In this document: in pieces, positions 28,148 to 36,161 of the stretch | How the letters are laid out: each line of letters begins with the position of its first letter | Numbering within the stretch: position 1 is the stretch's first letter | Assembly (NCBI GenBank): GCA_947501115.1 | Contig: CANMVX010000003.1 | Coordinates: 62,001 to 126,000 of the forward strand | From: Haliscomenobacteraceae bacterium | GTDB lineage: Bacteria > Bacteroidota > Bacteroidia > Chitinophagales > Saprospiraceae | DNA: 64,000 nt | Reading direction: 5' to 3' | Position numbers and translations under genes: made by a program | The notes under the pieces: model-generated | Databases searched by the model: none | What the model saw: the letters and a program-made list of their open reading frames with translations, nothing else | Told to the model about the DNA's origin: nothing

Positions 28148-29098
28148 TTAATATTTTTCTGTCTTTTTATCTACATAAAGGGCAGAAATAGATCGATGTT
28201 CGTGCGTATTTCGTATGGCTCTAGAAAATAGTTTAGCTGACGAAAGAACTTTAATTTTAGGAGAAGTGAATTGGAGGGGAATGGTATCACACACCAGTAA
28301 TTCGTCCAATTGTGACTTTTCAATATTTTTCAAGGCGTTTCCAGAAAGAACGGGATGTGTACAAATGGCGCGAACTCTTTTGGCACCACCCTGCATCAAT
28401 GCATCGGCCGCTTTACATAAAGTCCCTGCGGTATCAACGAGGTCATCAACGAGTATAACATCACTGCCTTCCACATTTCCGATGACGGTCATGCCAGAAA
28501 CCTCATTAGCTTTTTCTCTGTACTTGTCACAAATCACCAGGTCTCTTCCAAAATGCTTGGCGTAAGCTCTTGCCCTTTTTACACCACCAACATCGGGGCT
28601 GGCAAAAATCACATTGGATAAATCGGCTGATTCCTCGAGGTAAGAGAAAAATATGGCTTCACTTCTTAAGTGATCAACGGGAATATCAAAAAAACCTTGA
28701 ATTTGATCCGCGTGTAAATCCATAGTCATAATACGATCTACTCCAGCGGCCTGAAGCAAATTGGCAATTAATTTTGCTGAAATAGGCACCCTCGGTTTAT
28801 CTTTTCGGTCTTGACGAGCATAGCCAAAATAAGGGATTACCGCTGAAATATATCCGGCAGAAGCTCTTTTGGCGGCGTCAATCATGAGAAGAAGTTCCAT
28901 CAGATTATCCATTGGCTGGAAAGTAGATTGGATCAGGAATACATAAGCACCCCTAATAGATTCATTGTAAACGGGTTGCATTTCCCCGTCACTGAATCTG
29001 TTGACTTTTAAATCTCCGATACCCTGACCGTAATAATCTGCAATTTTTTCTGCCAGATATTTCGATTGAGTCCCAGAAAATAATTTTACTTCAACCAT
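28148..29098 (-). CDS. prs: Ribose-phosphate pyrophosphokinase
   Basis: Makes PRPP from ribose-5-phosphate and ATP for nucleotide, His and Trp synthesis. 316 residues, the standard class I length. ATP-binding YFGYARQDRKDKPRVPISAK (about 93-112), catalytic MTMDLHADQIQGFFDIPVDH (about 126-145), and the PRPP loop DDLVDTAGTL (about 216-225). It lies upstream of rplY and downstream of the polyprenyl synthase gene. TATTTTTG on the minus strand 25 bases before the ATG is a possible promoter core. Confidence 0.95.
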   Translation of the reverse strand: MVEVKLFSGTQSKYLAEKIADYYGQGIGDLKVNRFSDGEMQPVYNESIRGAYVFLIQSTFQPMDNLMELLLMIDAAKRASAGYISAVIPYFGYARQDRKDKPRVPISAKLIANLLQAAGVDRIMTMDLHADQIQGFFDIPVDHLRSEAIFFSYLEESADLSNVIFASPDVGGVKRARAYAKHFGRDLVICDKYREKANEVSGMTVIGNVEGSDVILVDDLVDTAGTLCKAADALMQGGAKRVRAICTHPVLSGNALKNIEKSQLDELLVCDTIPLQFTSPKIKVLSSAKLFSRAIRNTHEHRSISALYVDKKTEKY

Positions 29099-29123
29099 AA
29101 GAAAGTTTGAATAAGGTTATTGT

Positions 29124-29131
29124 CAAAAATA
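29124..29131 (-). promoter_or_regulatory. Candidate -7 promoter core for prs
   Basis: Minus strand TATTTTTG (TAnnTTTG match), 25 bases before the prs ATG in the short gap after the polyprenyl synthase gene. Confidence 0.3.
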
Positions 29132-29136
29132 AGGGT

Positions 29137-30111
29137 TTATTTTTTTCTTTCTGTGACGAAATTCACCAAATCTTCTAAAGAATTTCGTGCGTCTGAGACT
29201 GGGAAGGTATATAGGATATCGAAAGCTTTTTCTTGAAAAGACTTCATCTGGATCTCTGCATAATGAAGGCCACCTGATTGTTGCACAAAATGGACCACTT
29301 CATTTACCTTTTCAGGATTTTCACTATGATTTCGAATTAAGGAAAGAATGGAGCGTTTGGTGGACCTGTCACAATGAGCCAATGCATAAATGAGAGGGAG
29401 CGTCATTTTTTTTTCTTTAATATCGATACCCAGGGGTTTCCCGATATCATCGGCGCCAAAATCCATTAAATCGTCCCGAATTTGAAAGGCCATACCGATA
29501 TTTTCACCAAAAAGCCTCATTTGCTCTACCTTTTCTATATCGGGAGTAACAGAAGCGGCACCTGCGCTACAGGCGGAGGCAATGAGAGAAGCTGTTTTTT
29601 GTCTTATTATATCGTAATAAACGGATTCAGCAATATCTAATCTCCTGGCTTTTTCAATTTGTAGTAGCTCACCCTCACTCATTGATTTTACCGCCTGAGA
29701 AACAATTTCGAGCAATAGATACTCTTTATTTTTCACAGCCAGCAACATACCTTGCGAAAGGAGATAGTCACCAACAAGTACGGCAATTTTATTTTTCCAC
29801 AGCGCATTGATGGAAAAAAAACTCCTTCGTTGAAAGGAATCATCTACAACATCATCATGAACCAACGTAGCGGTATGTAACAATTCAATCATGGAAGCGG
29901 CGCGAAAGGTAGCTTCTGATATTTCTCCACAAACTTTAGCGGAGAGGAAAACAAACATGGGTCTGACTTGTTTGCCTTTTCTTTTTACCAGATAAAAAGT
30001 GATTTTGTCAAGTAAGGGTACCTGACTTTCCATTGCCTTACGGAAATGACCCTCGAAGGCATTTAATGCTTCGTTTATAGGTTTTTTGATATTGTCTAAT
30101 GATCGGCTCAT
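29137..30111 (-). CDS. ispB: Polyprenyl diphosphate synthase (long chain)
   Basis: Trans-isoprenyl diphosphate synthase, probably making the side chain of menaquinone. The start is placed at MSRSLDNIKKP (30111); an ATG eight codons upstream is less likely. 324 residues. First Asp-rich motif LVHDDVVDD (about 84-92, preceded by ELLHTATL), second motif FQIRDDLMDFGADDIGKP (about 208-225). It has KGKQVRPMF near residue 45. Small residues before the first motif suggest a long-chain product, but chain length cannot be read from sequence alone. The symbol follows common usage. Confidence 0.88.
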   Translation of the reverse strand: MSRSLDNIKKPINEALNAFEGHFRKAMESQVPLLDKITFYLVKRKGKQVRPMFVFLSAKVCGEISEATFRAASMIELLHTATLVHDDVVDDSFQRRSFFSINALWKNKIAVLVGDYLLSQGMLLAVKNKEYLLLEIVSQAVKSMSEGELLQIEKARRLDIAESVYYDIIRQKTASLIASACSAGAASVTPDIEKVEQMRLFGENIGMAFQIRDDLMDFGADDIGKPLGIDIKEKKMTLPLIYALAHCDRSTKRSILSLIRNHSENPEKVNEVVHFVQQSGGLHYAEIQMKSFQEKAFDILYTFPVSDARNSLEDLVNFVTERKK

Positions 30112-30272
30112 CCCAAGGATTGGATAAATTTGCAACGAAGGTAGTAAATAAAAATCGTTTCAGGTAGTTCTGTTAAAATAGGTTAGGAAGAATTAAAAAT
30201 GTCGGCAAAAAGATAATTCTTTTGTAATTTCGTGCTCAAATTAGTTTAAATCAATTTTCCAAAATTTACACA

Positions 30273-31550
30273 ATGAACCATTCAGATCCAGTATTTGCAT
30301 TGATTTCCAAAGAGTTAAATCGTCAAAGAGAAGGTATTGAATTAATAGCATCAGAAAATTTTACCAGTGAAGCGGTTATTCAAGCTACTGGGTCATGTTT
30401 GACAAATAAATATGCGGAAGGTTATCCGGGTAAGAGATATTACGGTGGCTGCGAGGTTGTCGATGAAATTGAACAAATAGCTATTGAAAGGTTGTGCACG
30501 TTATTTGGTGCTGAATATGCGAATGTCCAGCCTCATTCAGGCGCTCAGGCTAATGCTGCCGTATTTTTATCTGTTTTAGAACCGGGAGATGCCATTTTAG
30601 GATTTGATTTAGCTCACGGAGGGCATCTTTCCCATGGCTCGCCAGTAAATTATTCAGGAAAGGTTTATACACCTCATTTTTATGGGGTTGAGGCAGAAAC
30701 AGGAAGAATAGATATGGATAAGGTTGCGGCTAAAGCGGAAACTGTTCGGCCAAAATTGATTATTTGTGGTGCCTCGGCCTATTCCAGAGAATGGGATTAT
30801 CTTCGTTTTCGCGAAATTTCTGATTCAGTAGGCGCCCTGCTTCTTGCTGATATTGCTCACCCGGCCGGACTTATTGCTGCTGGAATTCTTGATAATCCTC
30901 TGCCTCATTGCCATATCGTTACTTCCACAACCCATAAAACATTGAGAGGTCCCCGCGGAGGTATCATCATGATGGGTCGTAATATGGATAATCCATGGGG
31001 ACGTACTTTAAAAAATGGGACGGTTATTAAAATGTCCCAAATTTTAAATAGCGGTGTTTTCCCGGGTATGCAAGGCGGACCTTTGGAACATGTTATTGCC
31101 GCTAAAGCCATTGCATTTGGTGAAGCCTTACAACCTTCTTTCAAAGATTATGGCAAACAGGTAATCGCTAATTCCCAAGCCATGGCAAATGCTTTTTTAG
31201 CAAAAGGGTATAAAATAATTTCAGGGGGAACAGACAACCATCTTATGCTGTTGGATCTTTCAGAAAAAGGTTTATCTGGTAAGTTAGCCGATGAAGTGCT
31301 TGGAAAAGCATCCATTACGGTAAATAAAAATATGGTGCCGTTTGATAAACTCTCCCCTATGGTTACTTCTGGTATCCGTATTGGAACAGCAGCTATAACC
31401 TCGCGCGGATTTAAAGAAAATGATGCTTTACAGGTGGTAGAGTGGATTGATAGCATCCTTTCACAGCCTGAAAATGATAAGGTTAATTCCATGGTAAAGG
31501 AAAATGTTCATACCTATATGAAACAGTTTCCTTTATATCCTTCTTTATAA
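30273..31550 (+). CDS. glyA: Serine hydroxymethyltransferase
   Basis: PLP enzyme converting serine and tetrahydrofolate to glycine and methylene-THF. 425 residues. [14 protein letters not shown] (about 22-35), [18 protein letters not shown] (about 53-70), the PLP lysine in [13 protein letters not shown] (about 220-232), and [16 protein letters not shown] (about 363-378). It is divergent from the polyprenyl synthase gene across about 160 bases. A bidirectional terminator separates it from the convergent OmpA gene. Confidence 0.97.
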   Translation: MNHSDPVFALISKELNRQREGIELIASENFTSEAVIQATGSCLTNKYAEGYPGKRYYGGCEVVDEIEQIAIERLCTLFGAEYANVQPHSGAQANAAVFLSVLEPGDAILGFDLAHGGHLSHGSPVNYSGKVYTPHFYGVEAETGRIDMDKVAAKAETVRPKLIICGASAYSREWDYLRFREISDSVGALLLADIAHPAGLIAAGILDNPLPHCHIVTSTTHKTLRGPRGGIIMMGRNMDNPWGRTLKNGTVIKMSQILNSGVFPGMQGGPLEHVIAAKAIAFGEALQPSFKDYGKQVIANSQAMANAFLAKGYKIISGGTDNHLMLLDLSEKGLSGKLADEVLGKASITVNKNMVPFDKLSPMVTSGIRIGTAAITSRGFKENDALQVVEWIDSILSQPENDKVNSMVKENVHTYMKQFPLYPSL

Positions 31551-31556
31551 AAGAAG

Positions 31557-31590
31557 GGGAAGATGGTCAAATAAGTATGGCCATCTTCCC
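31557..31590. terminator. Bidirectional terminator between glyA and the OmpA gene
   Basis: Perfect 10-bp stem GGGAAGATGG / CCATCTTCCC (31557-31566, 31581-31590) with a 14-base loop. It is flanked by AT-rich sequence with short T-runs on both sides and sits between two convergent stops. Confidence 0.8.
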
Positions 31591-31607
31591 TTATATTTAC
31601 AGTTGAT

Positions 31608-33209
31608 TTACTTTAAGAACAAAGCAAATTCAACTCTTCTATTTAATTTTCTACCCTGCTCTGAATCATTCGTCGTTATCGGAGCTACTTCACCGAAACC
31701 TCTGAAAACTAATCTGGACGGATCTATACCTTTACCAACTAAATAGTTTAAACAAGCCGCTGCTCTATTTTCTGAAAGCGCTTGATTACTTGCCTGATTT
31801 CCTACATTATCAGTAAAACCACTGATTAACATAGCATAATCGGGGTAATCCTGAAGAACGTCAAGCACTTTGTTTAGCACGACATAAGATTCGTCAGTAA
31901 GTTTTGCGCTATTGGTATAAAAAAGAACATTTTGGGTTACAAATTTCAAAATTTCCTTTGTTTCACTTCTAATAACCGGGCAACCTCTGTTTTCCATTGA
32001 ACCTGGTGTAACAGGGCAACGGTCTTCTTTGTCCATTACACCGTCCCCATCAGTATCGGGACAGCCTTTAAAGGTAGCTTTACCAGGAATATCAGGACAT
32101 TCATCTTGAGTATTGGGTACACCGTCGCCGTCGCGATCTATTTCTGTTCCAGAAGGGCAACCTTGATTACTGGCAACACCGGCTTGTTCCGGACATTCGT
32201 CATCGGCATTCGGAATACCGTCACCATCTGTGTCAGGGCAACCACCGAAAATAACTAATCCTGCTTCGTTAGGACATTTATCCTCCAGGTCGGAAACGCC
32301 ATCGTCATCACCATCGGGACATCCTCTTAGCACACCAGCAACGTCGGGGCAACGATCGGCAGAGTCTGGAATACCGTCACCGTCTTTATCGGCAAAAGTA
32401 GGGTTTGAAGTATTATCTTTTGAAGGAGATTTAACTGGTTTCGCTTTGTATGGAAAACGATAAATCAGTTGAACATTCCCAAAATTATACCAGTCTTTAT
32501 TATCTTTATTAGCTGATAAACTAATTCCGTCAATGTAATCAGAGAAGGTTGGTCTTGCGCCCCATTCGAAGGCAAGCATTAGTCTTCTTGATATATCGAG
32601 CTTAGCGCCTATGCCAAAAGGAACGGTGACCATTGAATTGGTTCTTCCTGCCTGAATACTATCTTTGGTTATATTGGCCGCCGCACTGGGAATATTGTTA
32701 GGATACCTGGGTAATGTCCAACTCGAAGCTACGCCAGCACCCACGAAAATATAGGGTGAAAATATTTTTTTGAACCCTCCTTTTGAAGGGAATCTTTTGG
32801 CACCCAGAAAATCCCATTCTAATAAAATGGAACTTTCAAAAATGGTTGATTTAAATGAAAATGAAGTAACGGGTTCGTTAGCATCTAAAAGATTTGATCC
32901 ATTACCAGAAATTCCGGTGTACATAGCCTGAAAACGCAGGGAGAACCTATTGCTTACATTGTTCCGCAGAAATAAAGCGCCACCAGGCTTGAAAGTATTT
33001 AATTTCATACTTCCCAGAGATAATAAATCGCCGAAGTAGTAACCACCACCAAAGACAAGTCCTAATTCCCATGGGTCAGGTTGTGTTGAAGAATCCTTTT
33101 TTACCGTCATCTCTAAAGTAGGCTTAGGAAGCTGGGGAATGCTGTCCTGAGCAAGAATTACTGTTGAAAACAAACAAATAAACAGGGGAATTGTAATTAT
33201 TTTATTCAT
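31608..33209 (-). CDS. OmpA family protein with thrombospondin type 3 repeats
   Basis: 533-residue outer-membrane protein. Signal peptide (cleavage near LAQDS, about residue 20), N-terminal beta-barrel of about 240 residues, five Ca-binding TSP3 repeats of the type DTDGDGIPNADDECP (about 270-405), then a C-terminal OmpA peptidoglycan-binding domain (about 415-533) with ISGFTDNVGN and GRKLNRRVEF carrying the Asp and Arg that hold diaminopimelate. It ties the outer membrane to the cell wall. Common in Bacteroidota, and some members are gliding or adhesion factors; none is implied here. It is followed upstream by a 350-base AT-rich region. Confidence 0.92.
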   Translation of the reverse strand: MNKIITIPLFICLFSTVILAQDSIPQLPKPTLEMTVKKDSSTQPDPWELGLVFGGGYYFGDLLSLGSMKLNTFKPGGALFLRNNVSNRFSLRFQAMYTGISGNGSNLLDANEPVTSFSFKSTIFESSILLEWDFLGAKRFPSKGGFKKIFSPYIFVGAGVASSWTLPRYPNNIPSAAANITKDSIQAGRTNSMVTVPFGIGAKLDISRRLMLAFEWGARPTFSDYIDGISLSANKDNKDWYNFGNVQLIYRFPYKAKPVKSPSKDNTSNPTFADKDGDGIPDSADRCPDVAGVLRGCPDGDDDGVSDLEDKCPNEAGLVIFGGCPDTDGDGIPNADDECPEQAGVASNQGCPSGTEIDRDGDGVPNTQDECPDIPGKATFKGCPDTDGDGVMDKEDRCPVTPGSMENRGCPVIRSETKEILKFVTQNVLFYTNSAKLTDESYVVLNKVLDVLQDYPDYAMLISGFTDNVGNQASNQALSENRAAACLNYLVGKGIDPSRLVFRGFGEVAPITTNDSEQGRKLNRRVEFALFLK

Positions 33210-33557
33210 CTTAATGAAGCTTAAAAACCTAAAAATGTAAAGGAATTGATTATATTATTTTTGATTAATACAAACAATTTAGAATATAAAATTAATATAA
33301 ATCATTGATTATCCAATAAAATTTTTAAATATATGTTAAGTAAATATCATTCGGCTTGTTATATAAATAATATTTGTAATGTATTTGGTTATGAAAAAAA
33401 TAAAAATAACTATTTATACAGGCATCATAAAATAAGAATGAGGGGTCTTAATATTAAAATCGACAAAAATGTTTTTCACCAGTATCTCAATAAGTCTTTT
33501 GGCATTTATCTATTTAGGGCGGGGATATTTTTCGCAAACAAAGCGAAAGCACCAGTT
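33210..33557. other. AT-rich intergenic region without a gene
   Basis: 348 bases between the OmpA start and the stop of the small CxxC metal-binding protein gene. It is very A+T-rich and probably carries the OmpA promoter, but no full TTTG/TAnnTTTG pair was found. A short stem TTTCGC / GCGAAA lies near 33530-33550. An open frame on the plus strand from 33333 runs into the antisense of the CxxC metal-binding protein gene and looks spurious. Confidence 0.5.
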
Positions 33558-33785
33558 CTAAGAAATTTCAGGCATCGCTTCTTTTGCCTCATATCCGGCT
33601 TCCTCAATGGCATCGATAAGTTTCTGTGCCATCAAATCATCATTTCCCTGGGCAATTATTCTTTTATCGGGATGCTTCAAATCCACTTCCCAAGAGGTTA
33701 ATTCTGTTATTTCATCTAAAAATCCTGTAATACTGCGAACACAATGACCACAATGTAGGTTTGAGTTCAATATAATTGTTTTCAT
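33558..33785 (-). CDS. Heavy-metal-associated (HMA) domain protein
   Basis: 75-residue single-domain protein of the HMA fold, the type used by copper chaperones and by the N-termini of metal-exporting ATPases. The metal-binding CxxC is at Cys12 and Cys15 in LHCGHCV; the usual start of the motif is MxCxxC, here LHCGHC. The C-terminal part (IDAIEEAGYEAK) fits the family. No P-type ATPase or metal regulator is nearby. TATATTTG lies 19 bases upstream. It is divergent from the acyltransferase-like gene by 55 bases. Confidence 0.85.
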   Translation of the reverse strand: MKTIILNSNLHCGHCVRSITGFLDEITELTSWEVDLKHPDKRIIAQGNDDLMAQKLIDAIEEAGYEAKEAMPEIS

Positions 33786-33804
33786 GTACTTGTATTTTTA
33801 TTTC

Positions 33805-33812
33805 CAAATATA
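33805..33812 (-). promoter_or_regulatory. Candidate -7 promoter core for the HMA gene
   Basis: Minus strand TATATTTG, a full match to TAnnTTTG, 19 bases before the ATG. Confidence 0.4.
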
Positions 33813-33840
33813 GCGGAATTATTGAAACTAAATTTTTTTT

Positions 33841-34737
33841 ATGGCGGTTAAGTGGGTTAAAAGAGAAGATATTGATAAGGTTAAATGGAATAGTTGCGTA
33901 CACTATTCCTATAACGGTAATATTTTTGGGTATGTATGGTATTTAGATTTCATAGGTAAATCATGGACTGCCTTGATTGAGGACGATTATCAGGCGGTTA
34001 TGCCTTTAATTTACAGGCCGGGTTTGCACAAAATGGAAATTTACCAGCCTTCTTTTATAAGAGAACTAGGGATTTTTAGTTATGCGCCACTCAATTCACA
34101 TCGGGTAAAGTATTTTTTTGATGCTATGCCTGAGGAATACAGGCTAATAAATATGAGAGTGAGTGAGGAATGTAAACCAGCGGAAATTCATGGATTTAAG
34201 GTAAGTGAGAAAACAAATCACGTACTCAGTTTATTGCAGTCTTATGAAAATTTGGCTGACAGATATTCTCCTGTTTTTAGAAATGCGTTAGATAAGTCTA
34301 TCGCTATTGGATTGATGTCGTCGGAAAGTATTACGCCGGAGCAATATGCTGCATTTTACGAAAAAAACGGTCCTGGAAACAGGCGGAACCGCGAAAAAGA
34401 CAAACATGCTTTATTGCGTATTATATATAATGCTTTGCATAGAGGATGGGGGTTTTTGTCGGGCATTGCCGATGAAAAAGGAGAGCTTTTAGCGGCCGAT
34501 TTTTATATCACTTCACACAGTAGAATGATGTCTTTAGCTCCTGTAATTTCGAAAAATGGGGAGTCATCGGGCGCAGCAGCTATGCAATTTGATTTTCTTT
34601 TAAGGACCAATGCGGGAAAGCCTATGCTTTTTGATTTCAATGAAGACCAATCTTTTATTAATCCTACCCATGTTCACGCCATGCCGTATCCGTTTTATGA
34701 CATTAAAAAGGATGTCAGAATCGCGGGTATCTGGTAA
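33841..34737 (+). CDS. GNAT/FemAB-like acyltransferase-fold protein
   Basis: 298-residue cytoplasmic protein. It resembles the GNAT-like proteins frequent in Bacteroidota that lie near the FemAB group: an N-terminal half with WYLDFIGKSWTALIEDDYQA and LIYRPGLHKMEIYQPSF, and a C-terminal half with GNRRNREKDKHALLRIIYNA and a final LFDFNEDQSFINPTHVHA. Substrate unknown. The start ATG follows a T-run directly at 33841, with no Shine-Dalgarno, as is usual here. Neighbours give no functional hint. Confidence 0.65.
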   Translation: MAVKWVKREDIDKVKWNSCVHYSYNGNIFGYVWYLDFIGKSWTALIEDDYQAVMPLIYRPGLHKMEIYQPSFIRELGIFSYAPLNSHRVKYFFDAMPEEYRLINMRVSEECKPAEIHGFKVSEKTNHVLSLLQSYENLADRYSPVFRNALDKSIAIGLMSSESITPEQYAAFYEKNGPGNRRNREKDKHALLRIIYNALHRGWGFLSGIADEKGELLAADFYITSHSRMMSLAPVISKNGESSGAAAMQFDFLLRTNAGKPMLFDFNEDQSFINPTHVHAMPYPFYDIKKDVRIAGIW

Positions 34738-34944
34738 AGTGTTAATCAGAGTTCTTTATTAGAATGGACAGTAAAGGGTGTATTCCAATCTGCCAGGAAA
34801 TTAATCAGGCTATAATTTTATAAATAAAATATTGATTATCAAGTATTTAAATTACTTAAAATTTTTTATCGTTTTTTTGGAAACGCAGGTGTTTCATTGA
34901 GTGCCCCTTGCAAGGCAGATTAAAATAGGTGTAATTGCGTCTCA

Positions 34945-34957
34945 AACCGGGCCGGTT
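34945..34957. promoter_or_regulatory. 13-bp perfect palindrome, candidate operator
   Basis: AACCGGGCCGGTT, a perfect odd-centred palindrome in an AT-rich leader, 27 bases before the ATG of the small secreted protein. The rest of the 247-base gap 34738-34984 shows no gene. No regulator is known to me for this site. Confidence 0.25.
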
Positions 34958-34984
34958 ATTAATCATCTTTTTAATTTATTGCAA

Positions 34985-35266
34985 ATGAAACAAATTGTAT
35001 TTACCCTATTGTTGATGGCAGCAGCTTTCCAGGGGTACAGTAAAAACACTTTATTGGAAGAAGCCGTATTGGAAACGAAAGAGACGGTTTTAATGGATCA
35101 TTTTTCGACTCCTGCTTTAGATGATTGTCGCATTACCCTACGCGCCAGCATTGGATTTGTAATGATGGAAGTTTCCGTATCGGCACCAACCTGTCGCGGT
35201 GCCTTTAATGAGGCTATGGCTGCATTGCGCGAAGCGGCAACTTCGGCAAGAGATGCCTTAAAGTAG
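34985..35266 (+). CDS. Small secreted protein of unknown function
   Basis: 93 residues. The start is placed at MKQIVFTLLLMAAAFQGYS (34985), which gives a complete signal peptide; an upstream in-frame start at 34901 would put 28 residues before it. The mature part of about 74 residues has two Cys (in DDCRITLRAS and APTCRGAF) that may form a disulfide, and an amphipathic Ala-rich helix at the C-terminus. No family recognised. It precedes the three-way-junction element and the GLPGLI gene. Confidence 0.6.
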   Translation: MKQIVFTLLLMAAAFQGYSKNTLLEEAVLETKETVLMDHFSTPALDDCRITLRASIGFVMMEVSVSAPTCRGAFNEAMAALREAATSARDALK

Positions 35267-35284
35267 TGGTTTAATAATCATCTT

Positions 35285-35376
35285 GATCGGGAGGGAACTT
35301 ACAAAAATTTCCCCTAATGTTTTTGTATTGCTATCTGTTTGATTTTCAACGGAAAATACAGATGCCCCTCCCGATC
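35285..35376 (+). ncRNA. Three-way-junction RNA or palindromic element
   Basis: A perfect 11-bp outer stem, GATCGGGAGGG (35285-35295) with CCCTCCCGATC (35366-35376), encloses two hairpins. The first is ACAAAAA / TTTTTGT (35301-35307, 35320-35326, 12-base loop). The second is ATCTGT with ACAGAT (35333-35338, 35358-35363) extended by ATTTTC / GAAAAT (35342-35347, 35352-35357) around an AACG tetraloop, with a 3-base bulge. The outer arms are GC-rich in an AT-rich region. It ends 15 bases before the ATG of the GLPGLI gene and begins 18 bases after the previous stop. It could be a cis-regulatory leader, a small RNA or a palindromic mobile remnant. No T-run follows. Confidence 0.5.
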
Positions 35377-35391
35377 TATAATCTGTAAATA

Positions 35392-36159
35392 ATGAAGAAA
35401 TTAACTTTTTCTATCTTTTCATGGATCCTTCCCTTTTTTATCTTCTCCCAATCTTATGAAATTCAATATGCTCAACCTCAAGGTTTTGCGACATCCGCCG
35501 AGGAAGGTTTTTCACGATACTCAACCTTAAAATTAAAGCAGGACAAATCCTTATTTATTCTGCATGGAACGGCAGGTTTTGATTCTGCCAATGAAGAAAG
35601 ACAAGAATTAACCGTGGTTACTGCAGAGCCAGACCGTTGGTATTTTATGGACAGGAGCATGGGTTTACTTCATTCCTTTGAGCAAACAATGATTGGCAAT
35701 ACCTTTCAAATCACGGAAGAGATACCCAAATTGGTATGGGAAATATCTGATAATGAAAAAATTATAGGTGGATTTTCTTGTAAGCAGGCATTTACTTCCT
35801 TTAGGGGGCGGGAATATGAATCCTGGTATGCCCCTTCATTACCTTTCCCAAATGGTCCCTGGAAGTTAAATGGTTTACCTGGTTTAATTCTAGAAGCAAA
35901 GGATAAGGAATCTGAGGTGGTTTTTCAATTTTATTCTTTTCAGATTATTCTTGATACTTCGGCAAGAATAGATGCTCCCCCTTGTGAAGCACGAAAAGTG
36001 CCTTTCGCTACTTTTTTTGAAGCTCAATATAAAGATGCTGAAAAATTCTACCAGTTCATAGCCGATAAAATGAAACGCAATTTAGAGAGATCTGGCAATA
36101 TTCATGTTGAAATGAAACAATCAGGCGCTCCAAGATTTTGGGAGCGGAAATTGCCTTAG
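35392..36159 (+). CDS. GLPGLI family protein
   Basis: 255-residue secreted protein with a signal peptide (cleavage probably after FIFSQ, about residue 20). It carries the family-defining stretch WKLNGLPGLILEAKDK (about 155-170), preceded by SWYAPSLPFPNGP. GLPGLI proteins are confined to Bacteroidota, their function is unknown, and they usually sit directly before an outer-membrane barrel gene, as here (2-base gap). They may work together as an export or peptide-handling pair; that is inference. Confidence 0.88.
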   Translation: MKKLTFSIFSWILPFFIFSQSYEIQYAQPQGFATSAEEGFSRYSTLKLKQDKSLFILHGTAGFDSANEERQELTVVTAEPDRWYFMDRSMGLLHSFEQTMIGNTFQITEEIPKLVWEISDNEKIIGGFSCKQAFTSFRGREYESWYAPSLPFPNGPWKLNGLPGLILEAKDKESEVVFQFYSFQIILDTSARIDAPPCEARKVPFATFFEAQYKDAEKFYQFIADKMKRNLERSGNIHVEMKQSGAPRFWERKLP

Positions 36160-36161
36160 CT

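Noticed and set aside
33333-33701. Plus-strand open frame of 122 codons
   Set aside because: It runs through an AT-rich gap and then antisense to the small CxxC metal-binding protein gene; no protein features.
35285-35376. Simple terminator after the small secreted protein gene
   Set aside because: The outer stem is not followed by a T-run and spans two inner hairpins, unlike a terminator.
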